Origin: Candidatus Thioglobus sp. NP1
GTDB taxonomy: Bacteria; Pseudomonadota; Gammaproteobacteria; PS1; Pseudothioglobaceae
Assembly: GCF_003326015.1 (NCBI RefSeq)
Contig: NZ_CP023860.1
Coordinates: 1,550,001-1,614,000 of the forward strand
Direction of reading: 5' to 3'
Length of the DNA: 64,000 nucleotides
A program made the translations under genes and the position numbers. Of the stretch, positions 8,349 to 17,972 are shown in pieces. Every line of letters starts with the position of its first letter. Position 1 is the first letter of the stretch. Under the pieces are notes generated by a model that made no database searches, was not told the DNA's origin, and was given only the letters and a program-made list of their open reading frames with translations.

Positions 8349-8655
8349 AATTCTACAAGCTATAGAGAAGATTCTTGAAGATAGAAAATCAGCTTCAAAA
8401 GATAATTCATATGTTGCCTCTTTATACAATCAAGGTACAAATAAAATTTTAGAAAAGATTAGTGAAGAATCAGAAGAAGTAATAATGGCTGCAAAAAATG
8501 AAGGTAAAGAAGAAATTATTCATGAGGTTGCTGACCTTTGGTTTCATAGTTTAGTTTTACTTCGACATAAAAATATTAGCATAGAGGAAATTGAGTCTGA
8601 GCTCGCAAAAAGATTTGGAATATCTGGTCTTGAAGAAAAGGCCTCCAGAAGTTGA
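8341..8655 (+). CDS. hisE: Phosphoribosyl-ATP pyrophosphatase
   Basis: HisE hydrolyses phosphoribosyl-ATP to phosphoribosyl-AMP, the second step of histidine synthesis, just before HisI. The 104 residues form the all-alpha MazG-like fold with the metal-binding signature KISEESEEVIMAAKNEGKEE and EVADLWFHSLVLL. The start overlaps hisI by 8 bp, which implies coupled translation. It faces the minus-strand regulator gene after a 21-base gap with no clear terminator. Confidence 0.94.
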   Translation: MDKILQAIEKILEDRKSASKDNSYVASLYNQGTNKILEKISEESEEVIMAAKNEGKEEIIHEVADLWFHSLVLLRHKNISIEEIESELAKRFGISGLEEKASRS

Positions 8656-8676
8656 TAGTGAAATATACTTTTAACT

Positions 8677-9264
8677 TTACTCGAGTAACTCTACAGCACT
8701 TATAACACCTTCAGAAACTTCAGCAATCCTTTTATTTTTATCCATTGCCATCTTTCTAAGCATTTGGTAAGCTTCATCTTCAGTGATTTTTTTATGCTTC
8801 ATTAATAGGCCTTTGGCTTTTTCTACTGCTTTTCTCTCAGCTAACTGACTTCGAGTCGCATCCAGTTCATCCTTAAGTGCTTGGAACTCCCTGAATCGGG
8901 CAATTGCTACATCAATTATTGGCTGAACTCTCTTCTCTTCCAAGCCATCAACAATATAAGCATTAACTCCAGATTTAACAGCTGTGCCTGTCATTTCTTC
9001 TCCTGAGCTTTCAGTAAACATAACAATAGGCTTTGGTTTAGTTTTATTAACATCTCTGAGATTAGCAAAAACTGCTTCATCTGGAATATCTGCGTTGACT
9101 ATTACAACATCGGCATGTGTAATTTCATTACTAACAGCAAGATTAGAGCTACCCTCTAAACGACTTATAACCTCATGACCCTTATCTTGAAGAGCACGAC
9201 GCAGAATTGCTGATCGCCCCATATTTTCATCGACTAATATAATTTTAAGTGCAGTTTGTTTCAT
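8677..9264 (-). CDS. ANTAR-domain response regulator, NasT-like
   Basis: A receiver domain (about residues 7-120) is followed by a coiled linker and a C-terminal ANTAR domain (ERKAVEKAKGLLMKHKKITEDEAY and on). ANTAR proteins bind paired hexaloop hairpins in nascent mRNA and prevent termination; NasT does so for nitrate and nitrite assimilation genes under control of the sensor NasS. No nasS or nitrate gene is in the window. The receiver residue aligned with the phosphorylated Asp is Asn (VVIVNADIP), which would suit ligand or partner control rather than phosphorylation. I chose ATG 9264 over an upstream in-frame TTG at 9273. Confidence 0.85.
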   Translation of the reverse strand: MKQTALKIILVDENMGRSAILRRALQDKGHEVISRLEGSSNLAVSNEITHADVVIVNADIPDEAVFANLRDVNKTKPKPIVMFTESSGEEMTGTAVKSGVNAYIVDGLEEKRVQPIIDVAIARFREFQALKDELDATRSQLAERKAVEKAKGLLMKHKKITEDEAYQMLRKMAMDKNKRIAEVSEGVISAVELLE

Positions 9265-9307
9265 AATATTCAACTTTTTTTCATCTGTGATATTTTATGT
9301 CTTTTAA

Positions 9308-11209
9308 TTATAACTTAACAAGTTTTTGGAGATATTCTGCTTCAGAAAGAATTTCAACTCCATATTTTTCAGCAGCTTTTATTTTTGATTGACCAACATT
9401 CTCACCAATAATTAATAAATCAGTTTTTGAACTAACACTTGACCCTACAATCGCGCCAAAAGCTTTTGCTTGTTTTTGTAACTCTGCTCGAGAACTACTC
9501 ATTGATCCAGTAAAAACAATTTTTTTATTATGATATAGGTTATCACTAGTGTAAGTCTCACCTAATATAAGTGTTTTTTCTAACTCGAAACCATCTTTAA
9601 TTAAATTCTCATATTGAGGCTTGATGTTAAGAAGACCATTAAATATTAACTCTGCTGTTAATTCAGCAAATCCATCAATATTTGAGATATCGTCTACTGA
9701 TAAATCAAAGACTTTATCAAGTGGGTAGTTTTTCAATAAATTTTCACAATTTCCCATTCCTAATCTTAAAACACCAAACGCGGCCAAGAATCGCCAATCC
9801 TCAATACTTTCTTGTCGTGATCGAATTAATTGGTTAATTAGATTTTGAGAGGTTTTTTCGCCAAAACCCATTGATACTAAATTAAATTCAGTTAATTTAT
9901 AAATATCGCCAACATTTCTAATACCTTCATCATATAGCTTTTGAATTGTAGCTTCACCAAATCCATCATTGTTAGCAAGTACTTTATAAAAATATATAAT
10001 TTTTCCAATAATTTGATCTTTACAGGTCTCATGATTAAGACACATTAAAAAATCAGATTCCCACGTTAAATTTTCATCACAACTTGGACACTTTGATGGA
10101 ATTTCTGCCTTGACAGATCTTATGACTTTATTTATTTTTGGAATTACTAAGCCACTTCGAGTTAACTCAATAATACTTCCAGAGCCTAAGCCTTGTTCCT
10201 TCACAAGACCATAATGATGACCAGAAGCTCGGTATATGGTTGCTCCACTAAGTTGGGTGGGTTCTAGCTCTGCAACGGGTGTTATCTTTCCAGTTCTTCC
10301 AACTTGTGCAGTTACTGATAAGACCTTAACTTGTGCTTTTTCTTTATTTTCTTTAAAAGCTATTTGCCAGCGATGAAATTTTCTATTAGATCCCATATGC
10401 GATTTAAGCTCAGAATTTACTATTTCAAAGACTACCCCATCAATATCAAAATCAACACCACTCTCTAAATCACTTACGATAGAATTGAAATTATTTGTAA
10501 ATTCACTAATACTTCCAGCCCAAAAAGGTAACTGGCTAAAAGGGACAAATAAAGCCGCTTCATTAGCAATAGCATCTTTAGCAAACTGATCTAATTCTTT
10601 TTCTTTTATTAAACTTGCTTGAAAGTTTCTTGGATACTCAAAATGCCCACTAAGATGTTTTTCAAAATAGCTTCTTTTAACAACAATTTCTCCAGGTCCC
10701 TGACCTCTATGACTATTATTAAAAGTTCCAAGCCCTCTATCAAATACTCTAGTTATATCACTGCCTTTATTTCCATCACCTCTGGTATAAAGTTTATTAC
10801 CATCATCAAATCCCGCAAAACCATCTAATTTAGCGGTACCTTTAATTTGAATATTATCAAGTGAGAAATTTATTTCCTCTGAAAACTTCCTAATCCTTTC
10901 TAGCCATTTATTAACTTCCTCCCAACTGTATGCCTTATCAGTGGAAAGCATTTTCTCAGGAAGTTTAATTTTTTCTTCTGAAAAGCCTACATTTTCATCT
11001 TCAACTTTTTGCAAAAAAGGATGGTCTGGAAGTCTTTTTGATAGCTCAAGAGCATATATAAAATCATAATCCTCATCACTAATAATAGGGCTTCCATCCC
11101 TGTATCTTTGGTTTGCAAATTTACAAAATTCAAGTAAATCTTCATCCGTTAAATCACTTATCAGAATTCTCTGATTAGTAATATCTTGAATTTGTATGTT
11201 GGTAAGCAT
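9308..11209 (-). CDS. NAD+-dependent DNA ligase, divergent LigA type
   Basis: Seals nicks in DNA using NAD+. The 633 residues have the full LigA layout: NAD+-binding domain Ia (DGSPIISDEDYD), adenylation domain with the KxDG lysine (AKLDGFAGF, about Lys127), TRGDG motif, DIDGVVFEI, RWQIAFKE, an OB fold (VGRTGKITPVAELEP), a four-Cys zinc finger (CPSC then C and C), HhH region and a C-terminal BRCT domain (KKIVFTGSMSSSRAELQKQA). Several otherwise rigid motifs are altered (KLDGFAGF for KxDGxA plus V or I; TRSGLVIPK for the usual AGDVIPK type), so it may be a second, specialised ligase or the only, diverged one. Confidence is high for the family and low for the role. Confidence 0.85.
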   Translation of the reverse strand: MLTNIQIQDITNQRILISDLTDEDLLEFCKFANQRYRDGSPIISDEDYDFIYALELSKRLPDHPFLQKVEDENVGFSEEKIKLPEKMLSTDKAYSWEEVNKWLERIRKFSEEINFSLDNIQIKGTAKLDGFAGFDDGNKLYTRGDGNKGSDITRVFDRGLGTFNNSHRGQGPGEIVVKRSYFEKHLSGHFEYPRNFQASLIKEKELDQFAKDAIANEAALFVPFSQLPFWAGSISEFTNNFNSIVSDLESGVDFDIDGVVFEIVNSELKSHMGSNRKFHRWQIAFKENKEKAQVKVLSVTAQVGRTGKITPVAELEPTQLSGATIYRASGHHYGLVKEQGLGSGSIIELTRSGLVIPKINKVIRSVKAEIPSKCPSCDENLTWESDFLMCLNHETCKDQIIGKIIYFYKVLANNDGFGEATIQKLYDEGIRNVGDIYKLTEFNLVSMGFGEKTSQNLINQLIRSRQESIEDWRFLAAFGVLRLGMGNCENLLKNYPLDKVFDLSVDDISNIDGFAELTAELIFNGLLNIKPQYENLIKDGFELEKTLILGETYTSDNLYHNKKIVFTGSMSSSRAELQKQAKAFGAIVGSSVSSKTDLLIIGENVGQSKIKAAEKYGVEILSEAEYLQKLVKL

Positions 11210-11245
11210 GATTTAAATAAAATCTAGCTATAAATTATAAGAGGA

Positions 11246-12307
11246 TTAAAACTTTGAAGCAATTTGATTGAAAAGTTCAAAACTATAAGTTATTGTATCA
11301 TCTTCATGTTCTTCTTCTAAATCAACAAAATAAATATAAGTTGATAGTTCGCCAACTTCTCTCACAATCAACTGATATGTCTTCACAGAAGAGGCTGTGT
11401 TTAAAAGTCTAGAGAAATACCCAGAATATGGCTCAACTTGAATGAAGTAACTACCCTCAATTGAGTCTCTATCCTCTATATCAATATTTAGCTCATCAAG
11501 AGCCCAACCAAGATAACGCCATGACTGATCTTTATCATGAGGGAAATTAAGACTGGCATAGCCATTATCAGAGGTCTCTACTGAAACAATTACTTCATTA
11601 ATAAAATTATTCGATTGTATTTTTTCAATAGCCCCTTCTCTATCATTTCCTAGAAACACCATTAGCGTTAATAACATTTCTGTCTCAAGCTCAACATCTT
11701 TTTCTCTTGGTTGCCATTTTCTCATTGCACCATCAATAACCTCGCCAATTGATGAAAGAGTCAAATAAACTTCAGACTTATTTTGATCCTCTAATGGTTC
11801 AATTCGAACTCGATATTTATCAGCTATCGGAAGGCCATATTGTGTTTGCAAAACTTTTGCTAAACCAGCACGAATAGCACCAAGCGATTTATCTGGAACT
11901 ACTGTTTCTATCTCAAGGTAATCAGTTTCTAAAATACCAATTTTTTGATTTTCTTTTTCAATCTTGAAATTATAAGATCTAAAAAATTCTTTGGTGAGGC
12001 TCCAAACTTCTTCTGGAGGAAGATCTACAACAAGCCAACGTCTATATTTATCACGTTTTACTTCAACGTTTTGAATTCTTTGAGCAACATTATTATCATC
12101 ACTTAATATAACAACTTCAGTGAAAGCACCCTTTGAACTTGGTGCCGTTAAATCTGGAGGAATTACTAATGAATCAACTTTTTCATCAGCCTCATAATTC
12201 ATTACTCGATTACCTAGACTAATTTCCTTGACTGGATCAGTAATTTTAGAACAGCTTGCAATCAAAAAGCTTATCATAATAATAGTTAGATAATTGATAT
12301 TTTTCAT
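11246..12307 (-). CDS. bamC: Outer membrane assembly lipoprotein BamC
   Basis: A lipoprotein of the BAM complex, which folds beta-barrel proteins into the outer membrane. The 353 residues begin with a signal peptide ending in the lipobox IASC, followed by an extended N-terminal segment (SLVIPPDLTAPS is the BamC BamD-binding type motif) and two helix-grip domains. It starts inside the dapA stop codon (ATGA), and dapA-bamC is the classic gammaproteobacterial pair, which strongly supports the call despite low overall conservation. Confidence 0.87.
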   Translation of the reverse strand: MKNINYLTIIMISFLIASCSKITDPVKEISLGNRVMNYEADEKVDSLVIPPDLTAPSSKGAFTEVVILSDDNNVAQRIQNVEVKRDKYRRWLVVDLPPEEVWSLTKEFFRSYNFKIEKENQKIGILETDYLEIETVVPDKSLGAIRAGLAKVLQTQYGLPIADKYRVRIEPLEDQNKSEVYLTLSSIGEVIDGAMRKWQPREKDVELETEMLLTLMVFLGNDREGAIEKIQSNNFINEVIVSVETSDNGYASLNFPHDKDQSWRYLGWALDELNIDIEDRDSIEGSYFIQVEPYSGYFSRLLNTASSVKTYQLIVREVGELSTYIYFVDLEEEHEDDTITYSFELFNQIASKF

Positions 12308-13194
12308 GCTAAATTTAATTCCTCTAAGTCACGCTCAATAATTGATTTGAACTCATTAGATAATTCTAATAATGGAAGTCTAATTCCTTTGCCACATTTT
12401 CCCATTTTGTGAAGAGCCCATTTAACAGGAATTGGGTTAGACTCAATAAACAAATTTTTATGAAGCTTATAAATCTTACTATTTAATTCTATAGCTTTAT
12501 CAGACTGTCCAGATATAGCTGCTAAGTATACCTTTTGTAGTTCTTTAGGGACTATATTTGCAGTTACTGAAATACCACCATGCCCACCAGAAATAAGAAA
12601 ATCAACAGCAGTAGCATCATCTCCAGTTAATAATAAAAAATCTTCTGGACACTTTTTAACTAATTGCTTTATGACTGATAAATCACCTGTAGCATCCTTA
12701 ATTCCAATAATATTATCAATTTCTGCAAGTCTAGCAGTTGTTTCTACAGTCATATTTACTGCAGTTCTTCCTGGAACATTATAAAGAAGCTGATCAATTG
12801 CAACACTTTCAGCGATTGACTTGAAGTGTTGGAAAAGACCTTCTTGAGTTGGCTTATTATAATAAGGGGTTACTAATAAACATGCATCAGCACCAAGCCG
12901 TTTAGCTTCCTTAGTAAGGTCTATTGCTTCAGATGTAGAATTAGCACCTGTACCAGCAATAATTGGAATCCTTTGGGATGAATATTTAATAGTGTGGTCA
13001 ATGATTTTGAGATGCTCTTTAACTCCAACAGTTGCAGACTCTCCAGTAGTTCCAACAGAAACTATTGCTGTTGTTCCAGCATCTATATGAAAATCAATTA
13101 ATTGATTGAGAGCATCATAATCCACAACTCCATCATCAAACATTGGAGTAATTAATGCAACACTTGAACCTATAAATGAGTGTTTATTTTTCAT
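12304..13194 (-). CDS. dapA: 4-hydroxy-tetrahydrodipicolinate synthase
   Basis: Condenses pyruvate with aspartate semialdehyde, the first committed step to lysine and diaminopimelate. A 296-residue TIM barrel with GTTGESATV, TPYYNKPTQEG, the catalytic Tyr in LLYNVPGRTAVNM and the Schiff-base lysine in GIKDATGDL. Normal length (292 in E. coli). It has its own promoter (13221-13249), separate from trmD upstream, and overlaps bamC. dapE, a later enzyme of the same pathway, lies two genes upstream. Confidence 0.96.
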   Translation of the reverse strand: MKNKHSFIGSSVALITPMFDDGVVDYDALNQLIDFHIDAGTTAIVSVGTTGESATVGVKEHLKIIDHTIKYSSQRIPIIAGTGANSTSEAIDLTKEAKRLGADACLLVTPYYNKPTQEGLFQHFKSIAESVAIDQLLYNVPGRTAVNMTVETTARLAEIDNIIGIKDATGDLSVIKQLVKKCPEDFLLLTGDDATAVDFLISGGHGGISVTANIVPKELQKVYLAAISGQSDKAIELNSKIYKLHKNLFIESNPIPVKWALHKMGKCGKGIRLPLLELSNEFKSIIERDLEELNLA

Positions 13195-13220
13195 AAAAAA
13201 ACTAATAAAATATACCTATA

Positions 13221-13249
13221 ATTATATACGATTGGCCCTTCAAAAACAA
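13221..13249 (-). promoter_or_regulatory. Promoter of dapA-bamC
   Basis: Read on the minus strand: -35 TTGTTT (13249-13244), 17-base spacer, perfect -10 TATAAT (13226-13221). Transcription would start near 13214, about 20 bases before the dapA ATG. Confidence 0.65.
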
Positions 13250-13276
13250 TTCTACTGATGCTTTATATTGATTGTT

Positions 13277-13951
13277 TTACTTAGCTAATAAGTCGGGTCT
13301 TTTCTGCCTTGTCTTTTTGAGTGACTGTTCAATACGCCATGCATCAATTTTTGCCTGATTACCACTTAAAAGCACTTCAGGTACTTGTTGTCCATCTAAT
13401 TCGTCAGGCCTAGTATAGTAAGGATAATCAAGTAAATCATCAGTGAATGAGTCTTTTAAAGATGCAGCATTTCCCAAAACATTAGGCAATCGACGACTTA
13501 TTGCATCAATAACTACCATAGCAGCTAACTCACCTCCACTAATTACGTAATCCCCAATAGAAATCTCATAATCAATATCATTCTCAATAATCCTTTCATC
13601 AACACCTTCATATCTTCCACAAAGCATGGTTAAAGATTCAAAATTTGCTAATTCTTCTACCAATTTTTGATCTAACTTTTGGCCTTGAGGAGACAAGTAG
13701 ATAACTTTAGTATCTGAATTTTTCTTCTTAATCTCTTTAATACAATTCCTTATTGGCTCAACCTGCATAACCATGCCAGAACCGCCGCCATAGGGCTTAT
13801 CATCAACATTTTTATATTTATTAGCGCTAAAGTCTCTGAGTTGCCATGTATTAATTTCAATGATTGACTTCTTTAATGCCCTTGCAATGATGCCTTCATC
13901 CTTGATAGCAGAAAACATTTCAGGAAAGAGGGTTATAACATCAAATTTCAT
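13277..13951 (-). CDS. trmD: tRNA (guanine-N1-)-methyltransferase
   Basis: TrmD methylates G37 next to the anticodon of tRNAs reading CUN, CCN and CGG codons, preventing +1 frameshifting. The SPOUT trefoil-knot signatures are present: YLSPQGQ, LCGRYEGVDERI, the SAM-binding loop SIGDYVISGGE, and YTRPDELDGQ. I start at ATG 13951 (MKFDVITLFPEMF, 224 residues), the conserved N terminus; an in-frame TTG two codons upstream is unlikely. It is detached from its usual rpsP-rimM-trmD-rplS operon and instead follows dapE by 12 bases. Confidence 0.95.
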   Translation of the reverse strand: MKFDVITLFPEMFSAIKDEGIIARALKKSIIEINTWQLRDFSANKYKNVDDKPYGGGSGMVMQVEPIRNCIKEIKKKNSDTKVIYLSPQGQKLDQKLVEELANFESLTMLCGRYEGVDERIIENDIDYEISIGDYVISGGELAAMVVIDAISRRLPNVLGNAASLKDSFTDDLLDYPYYTRPDELDGQQVPEVLLSGNQAKIDAWRIEQSLKKTRQKRPDLLAK

Positions 13952-13963
13952 TTGCAATGAAAG

Positions 13964-15091
13964 TTACACAAGTATGTTCGTAAGCACTTGATAATAAATC
14001 TCACTTAAATCATCAAGATCCTCAGCTAAAACACATTCATTAATCTGATGAATAGTTGCGTTAATTGGCCCAAGTTCTACAACTTGTGTGCCTTCTTGAG
14101 CAATAAATCTCCCATCAGAGGTTCCCCCAGAGGTTGAGAGCTCAGGCTGAATTCCTTTAGTAGCATGAATCGCATCAACACATGCAGAAACTAGTTTTCC
14201 TTGAGGAGTCAAAAATGGATATCCAGAATGAGACCAAGTAATTTCATAATTAAGATTATGACTGTCTAAAATATTATTAACTGTTTGCTGTAACTCTTCT
14301 TTAGTTGTCTCTGTTGAATATCTAAAATTAAACATAACTTCAATTTCACCAGGAATGATATTAGTTACTCGCTGACCAGAATGAATATTTGAAATTTGAA
14401 AAGAGGTTGCAGGAAAATAATCGTTACCACTATCCCATTTTTGATTACATAAATCATTCAATGCAGGTGTAATAATATGATTAGGGTTTTCAGCTAATTG
14501 AGGATATGCAATATGGCCTTGCTTTCCTTTTACTTTTAAAACACCATTTAATGATCCTCTTCTTCCATTTTTAATAACGTCTCCAAGGACAGAGGAAGAT
14601 GAAGGTTCGCCTAGTAAGCAATAATCTATCTTTTGGTTATTTTCTTTAAGGTAATCCATAACCTTAGTAGTTCCATTAATTGCCACTCCCTCTTCATCAG
14701 AAGTTATTAAAAAAGCAATTATGCCGTTATGATTTGGATTTTTTTTAATATACTGTTCTGTTGCAGTAACCATTGAAGCAAGCCCACCTTTCATATCTGC
14801 AGCACCCCGACCATACAAAAAGCCATCTTTTATGGTTGGCTCAAATGGCTCAGTATTCCATGCATTAGTATCACCAGCAGGAACAACATCGGTATGTCCA
14901 GCAAAAGCGAATAGAGGGCCACTATTTCCATGGATTGCCCAGAAATTATCAACATCATCAAACTTAAGCTGCTTGATTGTAAAACCAATTTTTTTTAGTC
15001 GATCGATCATGATTGTTTGACAACCATTATCATCAGGTGTGACTGATGCTTTACTTATAAGTGATTTTGCTAGTTCTATTGTTTGACTCAT
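13964..15091 (-). CDS. dapE: Succinyl-diaminopimelate desuccinylase
   Basis: Zinc-dependent amidase that yields LL-diaminopimelate for lysine and peptidoglycan. M20-family metal ligands are visible in FAGHTDVVPAGD, GRGAADMKGG (bridging Asp), the general base in TSDEEG, GEPSS and the C-terminal His in NATIHQINE. The 375 residues match the family length. Together with dapA downstream it places two diaminopimelate steps in the same minus-strand block. Confidence 0.95.
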   Translation of the reverse strand: MSQTIELAKSLISKASVTPDDNGCQTIMIDRLKKIGFTIKQLKFDDVDNFWAIHGNSGPLFAFAGHTDVVPAGDTNAWNTEPFEPTIKDGFLYGRGAADMKGGLASMVTATEQYIKKNPNHNGIIAFLITSDEEGVAINGTTKVMDYLKENNQKIDYCLLGEPSSSSVLGDVIKNGRRGSLNGVLKVKGKQGHIAYPQLAENPNHIITPALNDLCNQKWDSGNDYFPATSFQISNIHSGQRVTNIIPGEIEVMFNFRYSTETTKEELQQTVNNILDSHNLNYEITWSHSGYPFLTPQGKLVSACVDAIHATKGIQPELSTSGGTSDGRFIAQEGTQVVELGPINATIHQINECVLAEDLDDLSEIYYQVLTNILV

Positions 15092-15096
15092 AGTTG

Positions 15097-15909
15097 TTAT
15101 TTTACTTGTAAATTTGAAATTGTTTCTAGAGCCTCCTCAATAATTCCTCTATCGGGGTGACTATCTGGCATTATGTAGAGTGCCTTTTCCCAATAATCCC
15201 TTGCTAAGTCAAAATTTGCTTCTTGTGCTGCTACAATTCCAGCGAAATATAGTACTTGTTCTGACTGAGGACTGATGGTAAGAGCTTTTTCAATTAGCTC
15301 TTTGGGGGCCCCAATAAAAGCACCATCTTGATTTAAGGATAATGCAGTTGCATATTGGAGAAGTAAATCAATATCATTAGAATTAATTTTAAAGGCATTT
15401 TCAAATGAAATAATAGAGTCATCCACATCACCAATTCCAGCCTGGGCCATTCCAAGCATCAGCCATGCTGAAAAATCATCTGGATTTTCAACCAAATATT
15501 CTTTCAATGCATCAAGACTTTCATCCATACTAAATGACTCTGAAGAATTATCTGATGCATTTGGAATAATTTTTGGTGCTAATTGAGAATATAGAGATAA
15601 TGAGATTATTGCAATAAATACTGCAATTGAGATGACCCATATAAGAGGTTTAATTTCAAAGTTTTTAGACTCATTACTTTTCAATTCTGATGCTAAAGTA
15701 CCAATAATCTCATTCTCAGCCTCTTTAAAATATTGTTCCTCAATTAGACCAATAGATTTATCTGATATTAATTCATTTTGTCTTTGCTTATTAATCTGAA
15801 TATTTGAATCATCATCACTAAGGGTTTCCTTTATGGGTCTATAAAGAAACCAAGATATGAAGAGAATCGATATTACAATCATTAAAATGATTTGCCAGCT
15901 AAAGATCAT
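15097..15909 (-). CDS. ccmI: Cytochrome c maturation protein CcmI (CycH-like)
   Basis: CcmI holds apocytochrome c and hands it to the CcmF haem ligase. Two membrane helices are visible (about residues 4-22, and a second at PLIWVISIAVFIAIISLSLY) with a cytoplasmic loop between, then a periplasmic domain of TPR repeats (about residues 130-260, for example NPDDFSAWLMLGMAQAGIGD). The 270 residues are short next to some CcmI but hold both parts. Its start overlaps the ccmF stop (ATGA), which supports the assignment since the sequence family is variable. Confidence 0.83.
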   Translation of the reverse strand: MIFSWQIILMIVISILFISWFLYRPIKETLSDDDSNIQINKQRQNELISDKSIGLIEEQYFKEAENEIIGTLASELKSNESKNFEIKPLIWVISIAVFIAIISLSLYSQLAPKIIPNASDNSSESFSMDESLDALKEYLVENPDDFSAWLMLGMAQAGIGDVDDSIISFENAFKINSNDIDLLLQYATALSLNQDGAFIGAPKELIEKALTISPQSEQVLYFAGIVAAQEANFDLARDYWEKALYIMPDSHPDRGIIEEALETISNLQVK

Positions 15910-17813
15910 GATTTAGCCCTTAAAAAGTAACGTCTATCAATTGCTGCAAATAGTGCTCCTAAAGCAATCATTAAGCCACCCAGCCATATCCATCTGACAA
16001 GTGGTTTATAGTATATTCTTACACTCCAAGAATTTTCAACTAGCTCCTCACCTAAAGCCACATAAAGATCTCTAGCTAGAGAGGGATGAATCGAAGCTTC
16101 TGTCATAGGCATACCACTTTGATAATAACGCTTCTCTGGCATAAGTGTCGTTACCTCTTTACCATCTTTAAATACCGTTATATTGCCCATAAAGCCAGCA
16201 TAATTATCTCTTTGATATCGATTTACCCCATTGAATACAAAGTCATAACCTGCAATATTTTGCGTCTCACCAAAACTCATTTTGATATCTTTTTCAATTC
16301 CCATTTGAGTTGTTACAGTAGCGCCCAGTGTAAAAACTGCAATCCCTAAATGGGCAATAAGCATCCCAATAAAGGCGAATGAAAAAACTGATTTAGATCT
16401 CATTCGAGCAATTAATAAAACCATAACGTGAACCAACATCCAAATAAAGAGTCCAATAGCAATTAGGACAAAAATATTATCTGTAACAAAGATTCTTGCA
16501 ATTAATATTAGAGCAAGAATACCTAACCAGTGAAGACGAAGATGAGATGAGACCCTCTTTAATGTATCTTTCTTCCAGCGTACAAAAGGGAAAATTGCCA
16601 TTAAGACAACTGCTGGCAACATAATTGGAATAAAAACTGCATTAAAGTATGGCACACCTACAGATATTTTTCCAAGATTTAAAGTATCAAGAATTAGTGG
16701 ATAAAGTGTTCCTAGTAAAACGCTAAGCATGGCTGTTACAAGCAGTATGTTATTTATGAGAAGACCCGTTTCTCTTGAAAATAAAGATATAGGATTACTT
16801 TTTTGTAATAAGTTATAGCGCCATGCATATAAAGCTAAAGAGCCGCCTATGACTATAAATAAAAATATTAAGATAAATAACCCTCTTGCAGGATCTGTTG
16901 CAAAAGCGTGGACTGATGTAAGCACTCCAGAACGAACTAAAAAAGTTCCTAATAAGCTTAATGAAAAACCACCTATACAAAGTAATACAGTCCACTTTCT
17001 TAAAATTCCTCTTTTTTCACTAACACTTAGTGAATGAATAAGCGCAGTAGCAATCAACCAAGGCATAAATGATGCATTTTCAACAGGATCCCAAAACCAC
17101 CATCCTCCCCAACCGAGTTCATAGTATGCCCACCAACTACCAAGTGTTATACCAATGGTCAAGAAGGCCCATGAAATAAGCGTCCATGGCCTAGTCCATC
17201 TCAACCAGGAACTATCAAGCTGCCCTCTAATTAATGCAGCTATAACAAATGCAAATGGAACCGCTAAACCAACATATCCCATATATAGCATTGGAGGATG
17301 AACTGCTAGTCCAAAATCTTGTAGAAGTGGATTAAGCTCTCGACCCTCTAATGGAGGAATCATTAGACGCTCAAAAGGATTTGATGTATATAGTAAAAAA
17401 AGTAAGAAGCCAAAGTTTACTGCGCCTAACACAATGAGAATTAAATTTAGTAAATTTGAAGGTATTCGCTTTGAAAAAATACTGACTGCAGTGCTCCATA
17501 TTGAAAGAACAAATACCCATAAAAGCAAAGAGCCCTCATGTGCTCCCCAAACTGCTGATGCTTTGAACAAAATTGGAAGCTGAGAATTTGAGTTATCTGC
17601 AACATACTTTACTGAAAAATCATTTGTTAGAAAAGCATTCATTAATACAAAGAATGCAACTCCAATCCAAAAAAATTGCCCCCAAACTAGTGGTTTAGCG
17701 AGTTGTGAAAGGGACGCTTTATTCTGATAAATTCCAATTGAAGGGACTACAATCAAAATTACTGAAATAACCAGTGCTAGAACAAGTGCAAAATGTCCAA
17801 CCTCTATCAACAT
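15906..17813 (-). CDS. ccmF: Cytochrome c haem lyase CcmF
   Basis: CcmF is the membrane core of the system I haem lyase that ligates haem to apocytochrome c. The 635-residue protein has many membrane segments and the tryptophan-rich WWD domain (GGWWFWDPVENASFMPWL) that binds haem, plus a large periplasmic loop near the C terminus. Length is typical (about 650). ccmI follows with a 4-bp overlap. The other ccm genes (A-E, G, H) are not seen here; the gene upstream on the plus strand is unrelated. Confidence 0.95.
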   Translation of the reverse strand: MLIEVGHFALVLALVISVILIVVPSIGIYQNKASLSQLAKPLVWGQFFWIGVAFFVLMNAFLTNDFSVKYVADNSNSQLPILFKASAVWGAHEGSLLLWVFVLSIWSTAVSIFSKRIPSNLLNLILIVLGAVNFGFLLFLLYTSNPFERLMIPPLEGRELNPLLQDFGLAVHPPMLYMGYVGLAVPFAFVIAALIRGQLDSSWLRWTRPWTLISWAFLTIGITLGSWWAYYELGWGGWWFWDPVENASFMPWLIATALIHSLSVSEKRGILRKWTVLLCIGGFSLSLLGTFLVRSGVLTSVHAFATDPARGLFILIFLFIVIGGSLALYAWRYNLLQKSNPISLFSRETGLLINNILLVTAMLSVLLGTLYPLILDTLNLGKISVGVPYFNAVFIPIMLPAVVLMAIFPFVRWKKDTLKRVSSHLRLHWLGILALILIARIFVTDNIFVLIAIGLFIWMLVHVMVLLIARMRSKSVFSFAFIGMLIAHLGIAVFTLGATVTTQMGIEKDIKMSFGETQNIAGYDFVFNGVNRYQRDNYAGFMGNITVFKDGKEVTTLMPEKRYYQSGMPMTEASIHPSLARDLYVALGEELVENSWSVRIYYKPLVRWIWLGGLMIALGALFAAIDRRYFLRAKS

Positions 17814-17972
17814 ATAGCCGTACTTTTATTGTGTTTTTTAGAGCTAATATTTTACAGGATTTCTTATGTTTAATCCTAATAGACGTTGTTAAATTAAAAA
17901 GGAATATCCCAAAAAATATTTATATGACTGACTACTCACTCATAATAAGATATAATTATTCAAAATTGAAAC

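Noticed and set aside
16086-16349. 87-codon frame antisense to ccmF
   Set aside because: It lies wholly within the clear ccmF coding sequence and has no homology or start signal that I can see.
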